Assembly (NCBI RefSeq): GCF_002843305.1
Contig: NZ_PGSG01000104.1
Coordinates: forward strand, 124,001-188,000
Source: Streptomyces barkulensis
GTDB taxonomy: Bacteria; Actinomycetota; Actinomycetes; Streptomycetales; Streptomycetaceae
DNA: 64,000 bases
Reading direction: 5' to 3'
Position numbers and translations under genes: made by a program. Of the stretch, positions 8,154-20,965 are shown one piece after another. The notes below the pieces were generated by a model, which saw only the letters and a list, made by a program, of their open reading frames with translations, had not been told where the DNA came from and searched no databases. Each line of letters begins with the position of its first letter. Position 1 is the first letter of the stretch.

Positions 8154-9515
8154 TCAGGGGGTGTCCCACTTCTGGTTGGCGTTGCCCGAGCAGGTCCAGA
8201 TCTGCGTCTTGGTGCCGTTGGCGGAGTTGTTGTCCTTCACGTCCAGGCACTTGTCGGCGTTCGGGTTGACGATGTCCCGGGCCTCGGTGACGACCCACTG
8301 CTGGGCGGCCGTGCCGTTGCAGTCCCAGATCTGGACGGGGGTGCCGTCGGCCGTGCCCGCGCCGGAGACGTCCAGGCACTTGCCGAGCGCCCGTATGGTG
8401 CCGTCCGTGCCGACGGTCCACCGCTGGGCGGCGTTGCCGTTGCAGTCGTGGATCTGCACCGGGGTGCCGTTGGCGGTGTCCGCCCAGGCCACGTCCAGGC
8501 ACTTGCCCGCCAGGCCGGTGATGGTGCCGGTGCGCTCTCCCCCGCCGCCGCTGTCGCCGCCGCTGGTGACGCGGACGTGGTCGACGACGAGTTTCTGCGG
8601 GAAGACGGTGCTCGAGTCCGGCAGGCCCGGCCAGTCGCCGCCCACCGCGAGGTTGAGGATCAGGAAGAACGGCTTGTCGAACACCCAGCGGTCGCCGCCC
8701 AGGTCGGCCGGAGTGCGGCGCTGGTAGACCTGGCCGTCGACCGACCAGGTGATGGAGTTCGGGGACCAGTCGACGGCGAAGGTGTGGAAGTCGTCGGCGA
8801 ACGCCCGGCCGCCGGGAAGGGTGTAGCCGGCGCCGATGCCCTCGCCGCCGGAGTAGCCGGGGCCGTGCAGGGTGCCGTGCACGGTGCCTGGCTCGTACCC
8901 GACGTTCTCCATGATGTCGATCTCGCCGCTGTCGGGCCATCCGACGCTGCCGATGTCGTGGCCGAGCATCCAGAACGCCGGCCACATGCCCTGGCCGCGC
9001 GGGAGCTTCATCCGGGCCTCGACGTGGCCGTAGGTGGTGGTGAACTTCCCGGCGGTGTTCATCCGGGCCGAGGTGTACTCGCAGCGGCCGTACCAGCACT
9101 GGTAGTCGCCCGGGTTCTCCTTGCGGGCGGTGATCACCAGGTTGCCGTTGCCGTCGAGCGCGGCGTTGGCGTTGCCCGGGGTGTAGTACTGCCGCTCGTG
9201 GTTGTTGCCGCTGTTGTCGCCGGTCTCCAGCTGCCATCTGCGGCCGTCGACCGCCGATCCGGCGGGTCCGTCGAAGTTCTCCTCGAACAGCACCGCCGCC
9301 GGGGCCGCTTCGGCCCTCTGCGCGGTCTCCTGTGCGGTCTTCCGGGCGGTCTCGCCCGCCGGGCCGGCGGCCGCGGTGCCGGTGACCGCCAGGGTCGCGG
9401 CCAGTGTCAGCAGCATCGCCGCCGAAGCCCGGCGGCGGGAGCGGCGGCGCCGGGGCCTCTCGCCGCGGGGAGGGTCGTGGGGGGCCTGGGAGGCTGTCAG
9501 GTGCATGACCATCAC
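8154..9515 (-). CDS. Secreted GH16 endo-beta-1,3-glucanase with C-terminal ricin-type lectin domain, 453 aa
   Basis: An arginine-rich N-terminus (possible Tat-like) and hydrophobic helix (34-50) form a signal peptide. Residues about 75-320 are a GH16 domain with the catalytic G-E-I-D-I-M-E-N (Glu198, Asp200, Glu203). After a Ser/Gly linker, residues about 328-453 form a beta-trefoil with three Q-x-W repeats (QRW, QQW, QKW) for carbohydrate binding. The expected action is endo-cleavage of laminarin-type beta-1,3-glucans outside the cell. It is divergent from the oligosaccharide importer and probably co-regulated through palindromes at 9749-9776. GTG 9515 and ATGs at 9512 and 9506 are all possible starts; none has a strong ribosome site. 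Confidence 0.92.
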   Translation of the reverse strand: MMVMHLTASQAPHDPPRGERPRRRRSRRRASAAMLLTLAATLAVTGTAAAGPAGETARKTAQETAQRAEAAPAAVLFEENFDGPAGSAVDGRRWQLETGDNSGNNHERQYYTPGNANAALDGNGNLVITARKENPGDYQCWYGRCEYTSARMNTAGKFTTTYGHVEARMKLPRGQGMWPAFWMLGHDIGSVGWPDSGEIDIMENVGYEPGTVHGTLHGPGYSGGEGIGAGYTLPGGRAFADDFHTFAVDWSPNSITWSVDGQVYQRRTPADLGGDRWVFDKPFFLILNLAVGGDWPGLPDSSTVFPQKLVVDHVRVTSGGDSGGGGERTGTITGLAGKCLDVAWADTANGTPVQIHDCNGNAAQRWTVGTDGTIRALGKCLDVSGAGTADGTPVQIWDCNGTAAQQWVVTEARDIVNPNADKCLDVKDNNSANGTKTQIWTCSGNANQKWDTP

Positions 9516-9748
9516 ATCCGTCTGTCGTCCGGAGGATCCGGCGGTGGGGGCCGCTCCCTCCGCATACGGGCCGTAGAGCGCGGGGCCGCCTCGTACACGG
9601 TGAGGGCGCGGTGCGGACGGGAAGGGGCGGGCAGCGCTCGGCGCGCCAACCGCCCGCGTTCCAGGCTTGGTTCGGGCAGTGAGTCAACTCCTGGGGAAAG
9701 CCGGCCGTCAAGGGCTTGGACGAGACCAATCAACTTCAAGAAGTGAAC

Positions 9749-9776
9749 AAGAGAGCGCTCTTGAGAGCGTTCTCAA
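9749..9776. promoter_or_regulatory. Two overlapping LacI-type operators (GH16 side)
   Basis: AAGAGAGCGCTCTT (9749-9762) is a perfect 14-bp palindrome; TTGAGAGCGTTCTCAA (9761-9776) is a near-perfect 16-bp one sharing two bases with it. The GAGCGCTC core is that of LacI-family sites such as the CebR/CelR box TGGGAGCGCTCCCA of actinomycetes. Confidence 0.8.
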
Positions 9777-10007
9777 ACAGTGACATCCAATTTTGGCGTG
9801 AAGTCTTGACGCCCTTGCCCGCTGCCGTTTGACTCCGTGCCCATGCCCGGCACCGGTCCCGGAACCGGTGCCGCCGAACCGAGCCCCACCAAGTCGAGCC
9901 CCGCCAGGCCGATCGGCGGCGACCTCCCGGACGGAGCTTCGGCACCCGGCCCGGTCCCCGCCCCCAGAAGCCCCACACCCCCGTCCAGCACCACCCCGGA
10001 ACACCGA

Positions 10008-10021
10008 TGAGAGCGCTCTCA
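10008..10021. promoter_or_regulatory. LacI-type operator, perfect 14-bp palindrome
   Basis: TGAGAGCGCTCTCA differs from the CebR/CelR consensus only at the symmetric third position (A/T for G/C). It is 100 bp upstream of the solute-binding-protein start. Confidence 0.85.
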
Positions 10022-10040
10022 GAGATGGAGGCGCAACCGA

Positions 10041-10058
10041 TCTGAGAGCGCTCTCAGA
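10041..10058. promoter_or_regulatory. LacI-type operator, perfect 18-bp palindrome
   Basis: TCTGAGAGCGCTCTCAGA is perfectly symmetric over 18 bp and lies 63-80 bp before the importer start codon, where bound repressor could block transcription. Its centre is 35 bp from that of the neighbouring site. Confidence 0.85.
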
Positions 10059-10120
10059 ACCGCGAGCGACAACTCCCTCACCCCTCGCGACCGAACAGGA
10101 AAGGCCCAGGAGGAGACACC

Positions 10121-11803
10121 ATGAGAACCACGAGCGCGGCCCGGACCAAAACCGCCGTCGCGGTGGCCCTCGCCGCCACCGCCCTGCTCGCCGGCTGCAC
10201 AGCGGGCGCCCCCGGCGCGGGCGGCCCGCAGGCCAAGGGCGACAAGGGCGTGCTCACCGTCGGCATGCCCAACGGCCCGCAGACCGACAACAGCAACCCG
10301 TTCCTGGGCACCTCCGCGGGCGCCTCCCTGGGCTACCGCCACATGATCTACGAGCCGCTGGTGATGGTGAACGGCGTCCGCCCCGCCGAGGAGGGCAAGC
10401 CCTGGCTGGCCAGCGAGTGGAAGTGGTCGGACAACTACCGGAAGCTCACTCTGACCGTGCAGGACGGGCCCACCTGGTCCGACGGGAAGGAGTTCAGCGC
10501 GAAGGACGTGGAGTTCACCTTCCGGCTACTGAAGGAGAACGAGGCGCTCAACACCAACGCCATCCCCTACGACGGCATCAGCCGCGAGGGCGACACCGTC
10601 GAACTGACCTTCCCCGAGCCGCAGTTCGTCAACCAGAGCAAGATCCTGACCACCTTCGTCGTGCCCGAGCACATCTGGTCGGAGGTGAAGAACCCCGAGA
10701 CCTGGCCCAACAAGAAGCCCGTGGGCACCGGCCCGTACACGCTCAAGACCTTCACGCCGCAGACGATCACCCTCACCGCCCGCGACACCTACTGGCAGGA
10801 CGAGCCCAAGGTCGAGGAGCTGCGCTACACCTCCTACAACGACAACAACGCGCAGACCACGGCCCTGGCCAACGGCACCTGCGAGTGGTCCTTCGTCTTC
10901 ACCCCCGACTACGAGAAGATCTACGTCGCCAAGGACCCCGAGCACCACAAGCTCTGGTTCCCCTCCGGGCTGGGCGTCCACGGCCTGTGGTTCAACACCG
11001 CGAAGAAGCCCTTCGACGACCCGGCGCTGCGCCGCGCGATCAACCACGTCGTCGACCGTGAGGCCATCCACGTCCGGGCGCAGGCCACGCTCTACCCGGA
11101 GATCGAGAGCGTGACGGGCATCCCGCTGCCCGCCGGTGAGCCCTTCATCGCGCCCGAGTACAAGGGCGAGAAGCCGAAGGTGGACGTCGAGGCCGCCAAG
11201 AAGGAGCTGAAGGAGGCCGGTTACACCCTCGGCGGAGGCGTCCTGAAGGACCCCTCGGGCAAGCCGGTGACGATGACGCTCACCGACCCGGCCGGCTGGT
11301 CGGACTACCTCACCGGCCTGTCGATCATCAAGGACAACGTCAAGAAGATCGGCATCGAGGCCAAGGTGAGGACCCAGACCGTCGACGCCTGGACCACCGC
11401 GATGAACGAGGGCGACTTCGACGCCAGCCTGCACTGGACCAACAGCGGCGCCACCCCGTACGACATGTACCAGCACGTGATGGACGGCGAGCTGTACCAG
11501 CCACTCGGCAAGGCCTCCCCGGGCGGCAACTTCGGCCGCTTCCGCGACGAGGCGGCCACCGAGGCGCTCAAGGAGTACGCGAACGCGAGCGACGAGGGCA
11601 CTCGCACCGAGTCGCTGAACGAACTCCAGCGGATCATGGTCGAGGAAGTGCCGCTCATCGCGACCGCCGCCGCTCCCATCGGCGCCGAGTACAGCACCCG
11701 CAACTGGGTCGGCTGGCCCTCGGAGTCCGACCCGTACGCGCCGCCGCAGCCCACCCAGCCCAACTCCCTGGACGTCGTCCTGCATCTGCGCCCCGCCTCC
11801 TGA
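10121..11803 (+). CDS. Family-5 ABC transporter solute-binding lipoprotein (oligosaccharide/peptide type), 560 aa
   Basis: A lipoprotein signal ends in L-L-A-G-C (Cys26). The mature protein has the SBP family 5 (DppA/OppA-type) features: Y-R-H-M-I-Y-E-P-L-V, the W-S-D-G-K-E-F-S-A-K-D-V-x-F-T motif, and G-V-H-G-L-W-F-N-T-A-K-K-P-F-D-D-P-A-L-R-R-A-I. Family 5 proteins bind peptides, nickel or oligosaccharides; here the GH16 and GH1 neighbours and LacI-type operators argue for beta-glucan oligosaccharides, as in Thermotoga family-5 beta-glucoside importers. It is first of a six-gene unit, and a hairpin after its stop may raise its level over the other subunits. Confidence 0.92.
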   Translation: MRTTSAARTKTAVAVALAATALLAGCTAGAPGAGGPQAKGDKGVLTVGMPNGPQTDNSNPFLGTSAGASLGYRHMIYEPLVMVNGVRPAEEGKPWLASEWKWSDNYRKLTLTVQDGPTWSDGKEFSAKDVEFTFRLLKENEALNTNAIPYDGISREGDTVELTFPEPQFVNQSKILTTFVVPEHIWSEVKNPETWPNKKPVGTGPYTLKTFTPQTITLTARDTYWQDEPKVEELRYTSYNDNNAQTTALANGTCEWSFVFTPDYEKIYVAKDPEHHKLWFPSGLGVHGLWFNTAKKPFDDPALRRAINHVVDREAIHVRAQATLYPEIESVTGIPLPAGEPFIAPEYKGEKPKVDVEAAKKELKEAGYTLGGGVLKDPSGKPVTMTLTDPAGWSDYLTGLSIIKDNVKKIGIEAKVRTQTVDAWTTAMNEGDFDASLHWTNSGATPYDMYQHVMDGELYQPLGKASPGGNFGRFRDEAATEALKEYANASDEGTRTESLNELQRIMVEEVPLIATAAAPIGAEYSTRNWVGWPSESDPYAPPQPTQPNSLDVVLHLRPAS

Positions 11804-11833
11804 CGGCACGCGGGCTCCGGAAGCCGGGCGACC

Positions 11834-11882
11834 CCCGCCCCGCCGCACACCGCATCCCGTCCCCGCACCGCGGCGGGGCGGG
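11834..11882. terminator. 12-bp stem-loop between binding protein and transporter genes
   Basis: CCCGCCCCGCCG (11834-11845) pairs perfectly with 11871-11882 across a 25-nt loop, 30 bp after the binding-protein stop and 82 bp before the ATPase start. It probably acts as a partial terminator or 3' mRNA stabiliser, giving excess binding protein. Confidence 0.6.
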
Positions 11883-11964
11883 CCCCGTCCGGCGCCTCCG
11901 GCATCCCCGCGTACACGTCACAGGCGGCCCGACAGCCACGACCACAGGGACGACAGGAAGAGCC

Positions 11965-13157
<1,193 letters not shown>

Positions 13158-13161
<4 letters not shown>

Positions 13162-14138
13162 AGTTCGTCCTCCAGCGCCTGGCCTTCTACCTGCTGACCG
13201 CCTGGGCGGCCATCACCATCAACTTCCTCATCCCCCGGCTGATGCCCGGCGATCCGGTGCAGTCGCTGCTCGCCCGCTACCAGGGTCAGCTCTCCAGCAA
13301 GTCCATCGCCTCCCTGGAGGCCCTCTTCGGGCTCGACCGGGACCGCTCGCTGTGGCAGCAGTACACCGACTACTGGGCCGGCCTGGCCCGCGGGGACCTG
13401 GGGACGTCGTTCACCTACTTCCCCACCCCCGTCTCGGAGGTCATCTCCCAGAGCCTGCCGTGGACACTGGCCCTGGTCGGCACCACGACCCTGATCAGCT
13501 TCCTGCTCGGCACCGGCATCGGCATCTTCGCCGGCTGGAAGCGCGGCTCCTGGCTGGACGGGCTGCTGCCGGTGACCACCTTCATCTCGGCCATCCCCTA
13601 CTTCTGGCTGGGGCTGATCGCCATCGCGGTGTTCGCCGTGCAGTGGCCGCTCTTCCCCGCCTCCGGCGGCTACGACGCCTCCCTGGTGCCCTCCCTCAGC
13701 GGGGCGTTCGTCTCCAGCGCGCTGTACCACGCGGTGCTGCCGGGCGTGACGGTCGTGCTCAGCGCGATGGCCGGCTGGGTGCTGGGGATGCGGAACATGA
13801 TGGTGACCGTCTCCTCCGAGGACTACGTGATGGTCGCCCAGGCCAAGGGGCTGCCCGAGCGCCGGGTGATGTTCTCCTACGCCGCCCGCAACGCGATCCT
13901 GCCCAACGTCTCCGGTTTCGCCCTCTCGCTGGGCTTCATCGTCGGCGGCACGCTGCTGGTGGAGATGGTCTTCTCCTATCCCGGCATCGGCTACGTCCTC
14001 TTCCAGGGCGTCGGCGCCAAGGACTACCCGCTGATGCAGGGCGTCTTCCTGATCATCACCCTCGCCGTGCTGGCCGCCAACCTCCTGGCCGACCTGCTCT
14101 ACATGATCCTCGACCCGCGCACCCGGAAGGAGGGCTGA
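13158..14138 (+). CDS. Opp/Dpp-type ABC permease (DppB-like), 326 aa
   Basis: The N-terminal signature F-L-x-P-R-L-M-P-G-D-P is seen at about 22-35, followed by five more hydrophobic segments and the permease EAA-type loop A-K-G-L-P-E-R-R-V-M-F. The C-terminus has V-F-S-Y-P-G-I-G-Y, as in the DppB/OppB group. GTG 13158 overlaps the ATPase stop as GTGA, so translation is coupled. It forms the membrane channel with the next permease. Confidence 0.93.
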
Positions 14139-14141
14139 CCC

Positions 14142-15163
<1,022 letters not shown>

Positions 15164-15167
<4 letters not shown>

Positions 15168-16245
15168 GCACATCGGCCACCTCCCCCGTGAGCGCCCCGC
15201 CGCACGCCGCGACGCGGCCGCCCGTGCTGGAGATCGGCGGTCTGTGCGTCGACTACGGCGTCGGGGACGGCGCGGTACGGGCCCTGCACGACGTGGACCT
15301 GACCCTGCGCCGCGGCGAGGTGCTGGGCCTGGCCGGCGAGTCCGGCTCGGGCAAATCCACCCTGGCCTACGCCGTCACCCGGCTGCTCTCCCCGCCCGGG
15401 GTGATCACCGGCGGGGACGTGCGCTACCACCCGCGCGAGGGGGAGCCGGTGGACGTGCTGGCCATGGCCCCGCGGGAGTTGCGGGCGTTCCGCTGGCAGG
15501 AGGTCTCCATCGTCTTCCAGGGGGCGATGAACTCCCTCAACCCCGTCCACACCGTCCGCACCCAGCTCACCGACGTGCTGAAGGCCCACCGGCCGCGGAT
15601 GTCCCGGGACGAGCGCGCCGGGCGGGCGCGGGAGCTTTTGTCGCTGGTGGGCATCTCCCCCGACCGGCTGGGCGCCTACCCGCACCAGCTCTCGGGCGGG
15701 ATGCGGCAGCGGGTGATGATCGCGATGGCGCTGGCCCTGGAGCCGGAGATCGTCGTCATGGACGAACCGACCACCGCGCTGGACGTGGTGATGCAGCGCC
15801 AGATCCTGCGGCAGCTGGTGCGGCTGCGCGAGGAGCTGGACTTCTCGGTCGTCTTCATCACCCACGACATCTCGCTGCTGATCGAGTTCTCCGACCGGAT
15901 CGCCATCATGTACGGCGGCCGGGTCGTGGAGCAGGCCGGGGCCGCCGAGATCTACCGCGACCCCCGCCACCCGTACAGCCACGGGCTGCTGCACTCCTTC
16001 CCCGCGCTGCACGGCCCGCGCCGTGAGCTGACCGGCATACCCGGCTCGCCGCCGGACCTGAGGGCCATGCCGTCCGGCTGCGCCTTCCACCCGCGCTGCC
16101 CGAAGGCCTTCGAGCCCTGCGGCCTGCGAACGCCCCACCTCGCGCCCGTGCCCGGCACCGGTACCGCCACCGACGCCGGTAACGGCACAGACACCGGCCG
16201 CAGCGTCGCCTGCTGGCTGAACGACGACCGCCGAGACGGAGAAAC

Positions 16246-16249
<4 letters not shown>
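15164..16249 (+). CDS. Opp/Dpp-type ABC importer ATPase (OppD-like), 361 aa
   Basis: Walker A G-E-S-G-S-G-K-S-T, Q-loop I-V-F-Q-G-A-M-N-S-L-N-P (the Q-G-A-x-N variant is typical of OppD/DppD), signature L-S-G-G-M, Walker B V-V-M-D-E-P and T-H-D are all present. The C-terminus has the oligo_HPY block F-H-P-R-C-P plus two Cys. ATG 15164 overlaps the permease stop (ATGA), and its own stop overlaps the beta-glucosidase start. The C-terminal 35 residues contain a G-T-x-T-D-A low-complexity patch. Confidence 0.92.
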
Positions 16250-17687
<1,438 letters not shown>

Positions 17688-17706
<19 letters not shown>

Positions 17707-18638
17707 CGTCCGTGCGGTGGTGGCGGGCGGCGGTCCGCGCCCGCCACCACCTCCCGCCCGCCCGTCTCCGGGGCCGTCTCCACCCCCAGGACCGCCTCCA
17801 CCGCCTCCCGCGCGGCGGCGGCCAGCGCGCGGCGGTCTGGGTGGGCGCCGTGCGGCAGCGGCGGCAGTACGGTCACCTCGGCGACCAGGCCCCGGGCGGC
17901 GGCCACCCGGTACAGCGAGGCGGCCAGTGTGTCGTCGCCGACGAAGGCGGCCCGCGTGTCCACCGCCTCCGCCGTGTCCGTGGCTCCCGCCCCCTGCGCC
18001 GTGCCGTGCGCCCGGTAGCGGATCGCCACCGGCTGCACGGGGACCCCGGCGTCCAGCGCGGCCTGGAACAGCGCCCCGCGGAACGGCCCGCGCCCCCTGC
18101 CGCACCGGGTGCTGCCCTCGGGGAAGGCCACCACCGTCGAGCCCGCGCGCAGGGCGGAGGCGACCTCCGCGACCGTACCCGGCAGGGACCGCAACCGCTC
18201 GCGGTCGATGAACAGGGTGCCGCCGCGGGCGGCCGCCCGTCCCAGCAGCGGATACCGCCCGACCTCCCGCTTGGCCACCATCCGGCCGGGGGCCACGGCG
18301 GCCAGCAGCGGTACGTCCAGCCAGGAGACGTGGTTGGCCACCACCAGCGCCGGCCCGGCGACGGCCCGGCCCGTGACGCGGACCCGCACCCCCAGGGCGG
18401 CGGCGATCGCCCCGCACCACCACCGCAGCAGTCTCGTGCGGCGGGCGGGGGCGAGGCGGCGCACCACCGGTGACAGCGCCACCCCGGCCGGCAGGACGGC
18501 GGCCAGGGCCGCCCAGCGCGCCGCCCGCCGCACCGCCCCGGCGGCCGCCGGGCGGCGGGGCAGGCAGCCGGCCACGGTGCACGGCGAGAACGGGAACCAC
18601 GGATCCGCCCCGGGGTCCGCCCGGTCCGGTGTGCCCAT
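17688..18638 (-). CDS. olsA: PlsC-family 1-acylglycerol-3-phosphate/lyso-ornithine-lipid O-acyltransferase, 316 aa
   Basis: The acyltransferase H-x4-D motif is N-H-V-S-W-L-D (His103, Asp108) and the second block is F-P-E-G-S-T (173-178). One or two N-terminal hydrophobic helices suggest membrane attachment. It lies 67 bp downstream of an OlsB-like N-acyltransferase on the same strand, which argues that it adds the second acyl chain in ornithine-lipid synthesis rather than serving as the general phosphatidic-acid enzyme; that role is inferred from context. The C-terminus is low-complexity. Confidence 0.8.
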
Positions 18639-18705
18639 CGCTCCTCCCTCTCCTCTCCTCGTCCTGTCCCGCTCTCCTGCGCCGGCCTCTCCGCCGCCGG
18701 TTCCG

Positions 18706-19605
18706 TCAGGCCGGGAGAAGGGAGAGGAAGTGGCGCAGATAGCGCGGGTTGGTGTCGCGCAGCGAGAGCAGCACGTACAGGTCGGCGACGCCGAAGTCCG
18801 GGTCGTGGGCGGGTTCCCCGCAGACCTTGGCGCCCAGGCGCAGATAGCCGCGCAGCAGCGGCGGCAGCGCGCTGCGGGAGGCGGCGCGCGGGGCGGTCCC
18901 GGCGGTGGCGCCCGGCACCGGCCGCGCGCTCCCGGCGCGCCAGGGCAGCCGGGGACGCACCCGGTGCTCGGCGGGGGCCATGTGCCGCTCGGCGACCGCC
19001 GCCCACACGGCGGCGGCCGTCGCCCCGCCGTCGGCCAGCGGCAGGGAACAGCAGCCGCCGAGCCAGTTGTGGCCGGTGCGCTCCAGATAGCGGGCTATGC
19101 CCGCCCACATCAGGGCGATGACGGCGCCGTCGCGGTGGCCGGGGTGGACGCAGGAGCGGCCCGCCTCCACCAGGTCGCCGCGCAGGCCGGCGCCGTCCAG
19201 CAGCCCGTCCAGCTCGAACTCGGCCTCGGCGTAAAGCCGTCCGGCCGCGCGCGCCCGCTCGGGCGGCAGCAGCCGGTAGGTGCCCACCACCTCCCCGGTC
19301 GCCCGCTCCCGCACCAGGAGGTGGTCGCAGTAGGCGTCGAAGGGGTCGGTGTCCAGGCCCGGTTCGGGGCCCGCCAGGCGGGCGCCCAGCTCCCCGGCGA
19401 AGACCTCGTACCGCAGGCGCTGCGCGGCCCGTACGTCCGCCTCGTCCCGGGCGAGGGAGACGGTGTAGCCGTCGCCGCCGGGCGCGGAGGACGGCGCTGG
19501 GGCCGGTGCGGGGGCCGGTGCGGGTGCGGAGGGCTGGGCGGGGACACCGGGAAGGGTGGGGAGGGTGGCGGGCACGGGTACGGCTGGCACGGCGGAAGCG
19601 GACAC
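18706..19605 (-). CDS. olsB: OlsB-like GNAT N-acyltransferase (ornithine lipid synthesis), 299 aa
   Basis: From about residue 50 the protein matches the OlsB/hemolysin-like acyltransferase group: V-R-A-A-Q-R-L-R-Y-E-V-F, F-D-x-Y-C-D-H-L-L-V, V-V-G-T-Y-R-L-L, E-F-E-L-D-G-L, V-E-A-G-R-S-C-V-H-P-x-x-R and G-C-C-S-L. OlsB transfers 3-hydroxyacyl groups from ACP to the amino group of ornithine. The first 50 residues are Ala/Pro repeats. GTG 19605 is chosen because AGGAGG lies seven bases upstream; longer frames extend through unrelated sequence. The partner PlsC-type gene follows. Confidence 0.8.
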   Translation of the reverse strand: MSASAVPAVPVPATLPTLPGVPAQPSAPAPAPAPAPAPSSAPGGDGYTVSLARDEADVRAAQRLRYEVFAGELGARLAGPEPGLDTDPFDAYCDHLLVRERATGEVVGTYRLLPPERARAAGRLYAEAEFELDGLLDGAGLRGDLVEAGRSCVHPGHRDGAVIALMWAGIARYLERTGHNWLGGCCSLPLADGGATAAAVWAAVAERHMAPAEHRVRPRLPWRAGSARPVPGATAGTAPRAASRSALPPLLRGYLRLGAKVCGEPAHDPDFGVADLYVLLSLRDTNPRYLRHFLSLLPA

Positions 19606-19887
19606 GGCGGGTCCTCCTGGTCCGGGCGGCGGCGGATCACCGGCCCCGCCGTGCGGCGGGACCGGCTCTCCCCCTTTCTTCGCCGGGCCGGCTGGACTGC
19701 GCGTGTCCGCTCCGGGGAGCGGGGGTGTGCGCCGGTTGAACACACGCCCCCGGCGCGTACGGGCCGGTGACGGCGCCGCCGTCACCCTCGCGGTGCGCGG
19801 GGACATGAAACCGCCCATCCCGGTCAAGGGATGGAGTGAGAGGTCACCAGGCGGCGCGGCGGCGCCCGGCCGGAGGGACGGCGAGCG

Positions 19888-20931
19888 ATGCGGACGATGC
19901 GGGCGGCGGGGGCTGCGGAGAACGGACGGAGCACGGGGCGGGGTACGGGACGGAGCACGGGGCGGCGGGCCGCACGGGCACGGGTGCGGATCCGGGCACT
20001 GGCGGCGCTGGTCGCGTGCGCCGCCCTGCTGACGGGCTGCCCGGGAGCCGGAGACGGCGACGGGGAGCAGGAGGGCCGCTCCCCGTTCACCGGTGAGAGC
20101 GTGGCCGACGCCTCGGCGCCGGTGCTCGCCGTGAAGATCGACAACGTGGCGGCCGCACGCCCCCAGACGGGACTGGGGCGGGCCGACATCGTCTATGTGG
20201 AGCAGGTCGAGTCGGGACTGACCCGGCTGCTGGCCGTGTACTCCTCCGACCTGCCGCCCACCGTGGGCCCGGTGCGCAGCGCCCGGGAGTCCGACATCGA
20301 ACTGCTGCGGCAGTTCGGCGAGCCGGCGCTGGCCTACTCCGGGGCGCAGTCGAAGCTGGTGCCGGTGCTGGAGGCGTCCCCGCTCCATCTGATGCCGCCC
20401 GGCGAGGCGCCCGGCGCCTACTCGCGGAGCGCGGACCGCTCCGCCCCGCACAACATGTACCTGGACCCCCGGGCCGCCCTGCGCGAGGCCCCCGACGGGG
20501 TGAGCGGCGCCTCCGACATCGGCTTCCGCTTCGGCGCGGCGCCCCGGGGCGGCCGGGCCGACACCGAGGAGTCCGTCCGCTTCCCGGGCGTCCGGTACGA
20601 CTTCATCTGGTCGGCCGAGTACGACCGCTGGCTGGTGTCCATCGACGGTCAGGAGGCGACCACCGCCGACAACGACCGGCTCGGGGCCCCCACGGTCGTC
20701 GTCCAGCGCGTGGTGGTCCGCGACTCCCGTTTCAAGGACAGCGGCGGCAGCGTCAGCCCGTACTCGGAGACGGTCGGCTCCGGCGAGGCGACGGTGCTGC
20801 GCGGCGGCCGGGCGTACCAGGCGCGCTGGTCGCGGCCGTCGGCGGAGAGCGGCACGGAGTTCACCACGCCGGAGGGCGATCCGGTGAACTTCGCCGAGGG
20901 GCAGGTGTGGGTGGTGCTCGCCCCGCGCTGA
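19888..20931 (+). CDS. DUF3048 (YerB-like) secreted lipoprotein, 347 aa
   Basis: A long basic leader precedes a hydrophobic helix and lipobox A-L-L-T-G-C (Cys51). The mature part has DUF3048 blocks: P-V-L-A-V-K-I-D-N-V-x-x-A-R-P-Q-x-G-L, A-D-I-V-Y-V-E-Q-V-E-x-G-L-T-R-L-L-A-V-Y, P-V-R-S-A-R-x-S-D-I, and the C-terminal V-N-F-A-x-G-Q-V-W-V-V-L. Function is not established. Alternative starts within the basic leader (for example the second Met) are possible because the leader is long. It diverges from the olsB-like gene across 282 bp in which no other feature was seen. Confidence 0.88.
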   Translation: MRTMRAAGAAENGRSTGRGTGRSTGRRAARARVRIRALAALVACAALLTGCPGAGDGDGEQEGRSPFTGESVADASAPVLAVKIDNVAAARPQTGLGRADIVYVEQVESGLTRLLAVYSSDLPPTVGPVRSARESDIELLRQFGEPALAYSGAQSKLVPVLEASPLHLMPPGEAPGAYSRSADRSAPHNMYLDPRAALREAPDGVSGASDIGFRFGAAPRGGRADTEESVRFPGVRYDFIWSAEYDRWLVSIDGQEATTADNDRLGAPTVVVQRVVVRDSRFKDSGGSVSPYSETVGSGEATVLRGGRAYQARWSRPSAESGTEFTTPEGDPVNFAEGQVWVVLAPR

Positions 20932-20965
20932 GCCGCCCCGCCCGGCCCCGCCTCCGCCGTGCCGG

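Larger units (their letters stand above)
9516..10120. promoter_or_regulatory. Divergent control region of the beta-glucan locus
   Basis: These 605 bp separate the GH16 gene from the importer operon and hold no convincing gene. Two LacI-type palindromes lie on the GH16 side (9749-9776) and two just upstream of the solute-binding gene (10008-10058). The segment 9730-9830 is less GC-rich than its flanks, as expected for promoters. The importer gene has AGGAGG ten bases before its ATG. Confidence 0.75.
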
